64,000 nucleotides of DNA from Ensifer adhaerens (GTDB lineage Bacteria; Pseudomonadota; Alphaproteobacteria; Rhizobiales; Rhizobiaceae): positions 1 through 64,000 of the forward strand of contig NZ_LAZS01000007.1 in assembly GCF_002007205.1 (NCBI RefSeq). The letters are read 5' to 3'. The notes under the pieces are model-generated. The model worked only from the letters and a program-made list of their open reading frames with translations. It was not told the origin of the DNA and searched no databases. A program made the position numbers and the translations under genes. Each line of letters begins with the position of its first letter. Position 1 is the first letter of the stretch. Shown here piece by piece: positions 62,218 through 64,000 of the stretch.

Positions 62218-62966
62218 CAGTTGCCCTCCAGCCGGTTTTCAAACAGCGTCGAGCGGCGTCCCCTGAGCACGATGTCGAACTTGTAGGCGCGCGCGTCGAA
62301 GGGGATGGTGTTTGCCCAGTCGAGCGGCGCGATTAGTTGTTCGACAGCCTGGCGATCGGGGATCGTGTTGACGATCGGACACTTCCAGATCATCGGGTCG
62401 CCCTCGAAATACATCTGGGTGATCAGCCGCTGCGCGAAGCCGTGGCCGAAGACTGAGAAATGGATGTGCGCCGGGCGCCAGTCGTTGACGCCGTTCGGCC
62501 ATGGATAGGGGCCGGGCTTGATCGTGCGGAAAGCGTAGCCGCCTTCCTCGTCGGTGATCGTGCGGCCGCAGCCGCCGAAATTCGGATCGAGCGGCGCGAG
62601 GTAGCTTTCCTTCTTGTGGCGGTAGCGACCGCCGGCATTGGCCTGCCAGAATTCGAGCAGCACCCCCGGCACCGCGCGGCCGCGCTCATCGAGCACGCGG
62701 CCATGCACGATGATGCGCTCGCCGATGGCGCTCTCACCGGGTTTGGCGAAATTATGGATGAGGTCGTTGTCGAGTTCGCCGATGAGAGAATGGCCGAAGA
62801 CCGGACCGGTGATCTCCGAAATCGTACCGTCGAGCGAAAGCAGCGCCTTCTGCGGCGAGCGCAGCACCGAGGTCTTGTAGCCGGGCGTCAGCGCCGGCGC
62901 ATGCCACGCGCGGTCGCGGGCAAAGAAGGCGCCCGTCTCCGGCTTCCCGTTGGTTCTGTCGGACAT
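62217..62966 (-). CDS. pcaH: Protocatechuate 3,4-dioxygenase beta subunit
   Basis: 249 residues. Iron ligands of the beta chain fit the Tyr residues around [14 protein letters not shown] and WPNGVNDW, and the His pair in [14 protein letters not shown]. Catalyses intradiol cleavage with PcaG. GGGAGGAAACC stands before the ATG. pcaC lies 12 bp upstream. Confidence 0.95.
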   Translation of the reverse strand: MSDRTNGKPETGAFFARDRAWHAPALTPGYKTSVLRSPQKALLSLDGTISEITGPVFGHSLIGELDNDLIHNFAKPGESAIGERIIVHGRVLDERGRAVPGVLLEFWQANAGGRYRHKKESYLAPLDPNFGGCGRTITDEEGGYAFRTIKPGPYPWPNGVNDWRPAHIHFSVFGHGFAQRLITQMYFEGDPMIWKCPIVNTIPDRQAVEQLIAPLDWANTIPFDARAYKFDIVLRGRRSTLFENRLEGN

Positions 62967-62978
62967 GGTTTCCTCCCG

Positions 62979-63383
62979 TCAGGCAGCCTCGCCGGCATCG
63001 ATCTCGGCAAAGACCTGCTTGGCGATCTTGATCGCGTGATTGGCCGCCGGCACGCCGGCATAGATCGCCACGTGCAACAGTGCCTCGCAGATATCCTCGC
63101 GGCTTGCGCCGGTGTTGGTGGTCGCGCGCACATGCATGGCAACCTCGTCGTCCTGGCCAAGGGCCGCGAGCAGCGCGATCGTCACGATCGAGCGCTCGCG
63201 CTTCGTCCAGGTCGGCCGCGACCAGACATGGCCCCAGGCCGCTTCGGTGATCAACTCCTGGAAGGGGCGGTCGAACTCCGTGGAAACCGACTGCGTCCGA
63301 TCCACGTGATTGTCGCCGAGCACCGCACGGCGCGTGGCCATGCCCTGGCGGTAGCGTTCGGAGGGCGCAGAGGGGTCACTCAT
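62979..63383 (-). CDS. pcaC: 4-carboxymuconolactone decarboxylase
   Basis: 134 residues, an AhpD-like all-helical fold. ERSIVTIALLAALGQDDEVAMHVRATTNTGAS, split by the typical helices, is the family core, and EALLHVAIYAGVP ends it. Gives 3-oxoadipate enol-lactone. The ATG after GGAGACAGG is preferred. It overlaps the pcaD stop by 8 bp. Confidence 0.94.
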   Translation of the reverse strand: MSDPSAPSERYRQGMATRRAVLGDNHVDRTQSVSTEFDRPFQELITEAAWGHVWSRPTWTKRERSIVTIALLAALGQDDEVAMHVRATTNTGASREDICEALLHVAIYAGVPAANHAIKIAKQVFAEIDAGEAA

Positions 63384-64000
63384 GGGTCCTGTCTCCATGC
63401 ATTGCAATTTCGAAGAAAGCGCGAAGCACCGCGGTCAAGGCTTCCGGGTTTTCGACGCAAGGGATATGCCCTGCATCGCGGATGACTTCGTAGCGGGCGC
63501 CGGGAATGAGGCGGGCGGTCGCCAGCACCACATCCGGCGGCGTCGAGCCGTCCTGGTCGCCGACGACGCAGAGCGTGGGCACGGCGATGCGTGCTGCAGC
63601 CTCCGTGTAGTCGGCGTCGCGGATCGCGGCGCAGGTGGCCACGTATCCGATCACCGGCTGGCGGACCAACATGTTGCGGTAGCCGGCAAGGGCCGTGTTT
63701 TCCGGCCGACGGAAGGCCGGCGTGAACCAGCGTTCGAGCACATTGTCGGCGATCGCTTCGATGCCATGCTCCTCGACGGCTGCGATGCGCGCCGCCCACA
63801 TCTCGGCGGTGCCTATTCTGTGGGCCGTATCGCAAAGAACCAGCGCACGCACGAGGTCGGGACGCCGCTGATAGAGCGATTGCGCAATCAGGCCGCCGAC
63901 CGAGAGGCCGCAGACGATCGCCTGTTTGACCGAGAGCATGTCGAGCAGGCCCGCAAGGTCATTGGCATGGTCCTCGATCGCGTAAGGGATCGGCCCGATA
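63376..64000 (-). CDS. pcaD: 3-oxoadipate enol-lactonase, 5' end beyond window
   Basis: Partial: 208 residues of the C-terminal part are visible. Alpha/beta hydrolase nucleophile motif GLSVGG (in VCGLSVGGLIAQ), the acid in VVGDQDGSTPP, and the catalytic His in RDAGHIPCVENPE. The frame is open to the window end, so the true start lies beyond base 64000. Hydrolyses the enol-lactone to 3-oxoadipate. First visible gene of pcaDCHGB. Confidence 0.92.
   Translation of the reverse strand, partial: IGPIPYAIEDHANDLAGLLDMLSVKQAIVCGLSVGGLIAQSLYQRRPDLVRALVLCDTAHRIGTAEMWAARIAAVEEHGIEAIADNVLERWFTPAFRRPENTALAGYRNMLVRQPVIGYVATCAAIRDADYTEAAARIAVPTLCVVGDQDGSTPPDVVLATARLIPGARYEVIRDAGHIPCVENPEALTAVLRAFFEIAMHGDRTHE

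Overview
This window looks like chromosome or chromid DNA of a rhizobial alphaproteobacterium, most likely Ensifer/Sinorhizobium or a close relative. The reasons are high GC, the gene content (phnGHIJKL with an ATP-binding pair, a uronate gli-gci-kdgD-udh block like that of Agrobacterium, pcaDCHGB, liv and TTT/TRAP solute systems), three kinds of short intergenic palindromic repeats typical of Rhizobiales, and candidate Pho-box and CtrA sites. I saw no rRNA, tRNA, CRISPR array, phage or insertion sequence. The genus is an inference.

Region 1 (1-11.3 kb) joins valine breakdown to propionyl-CoA use. On the minus strand lie an isobutyryl-CoA-type acyl-CoA dehydrogenase, 3-hydroxyisobutyryl-CoA hydrolase and mmsB. 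A ScfR-type short-chain acyl regulator is read divergently from pccB, a small membrane protein gene, pccA and methylmalonyl-CoA mutase. Region 2 (11.4-18.8 kb) has a polytopic membrane protein converging on three tandem membrane-anchored unknowns, then a secreted protein, a glyoxalase-fold protein, a GST-like protein, a His-containing membrane protein and an SBP56/methanethiol-oxidase homologue.

Region 3 (18.9-25.3 kb) is the C-P lyase operon phnGHIJKL plus a hexapeptide transferase, with divergent phnF. The phnF-phnG gap carries a Pho-box-like direct repeat and a perfect palindrome. A small membrane protein gene lies antisense between phnI and phnJ. Region 4 (25.4-27.4 kb) holds three secreted proteins (unknown, DUF922-type HExxH, DUF992-type). 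Region 5 (27.7-35.7 kb) is a catabolic cluster: DhaK-DhaL kinase, TIM-barrel isomerase, TctABC transporter, PdxA2-like dehydrogenase and a divergent GntR regulator. Its substrate cannot be read from sequence.

Region 6 (35.7-41.8 kb) has a frameshifted gene relic, then a coupled pair: a 1218-residue FecR-TPR-barrel protein and a CHASE2 adenylate cyclase. Region 7 (41.9-46.5 kb) is livKHMGF. Region 8 (46.9-52.5 kb) is mixed: a DUF899 protein with a small membrane partner, a FliN-like protein behind a CtrA-type site, an SDR, a SufR-like Cys-rich regulator divergent from sodB, a flavin reductase and a TPR protein.

Region 9 (52.6-60.4 kb) is oxidative hexuronate catabolism: a TRAP transporter with gli, gci and kdgD on one strand, udh and a GntR regulator on the other. 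Uronate would be oxidised by Udh to the aldarolactone, isomerised by Gli, opened by Gci, and converted by KdgD to 2-oxoglutarate semialdehyde. Region 10 (60.4-64 kb) is the protocatechuate operon pcaDCHGB, with pcaD running off the window end.
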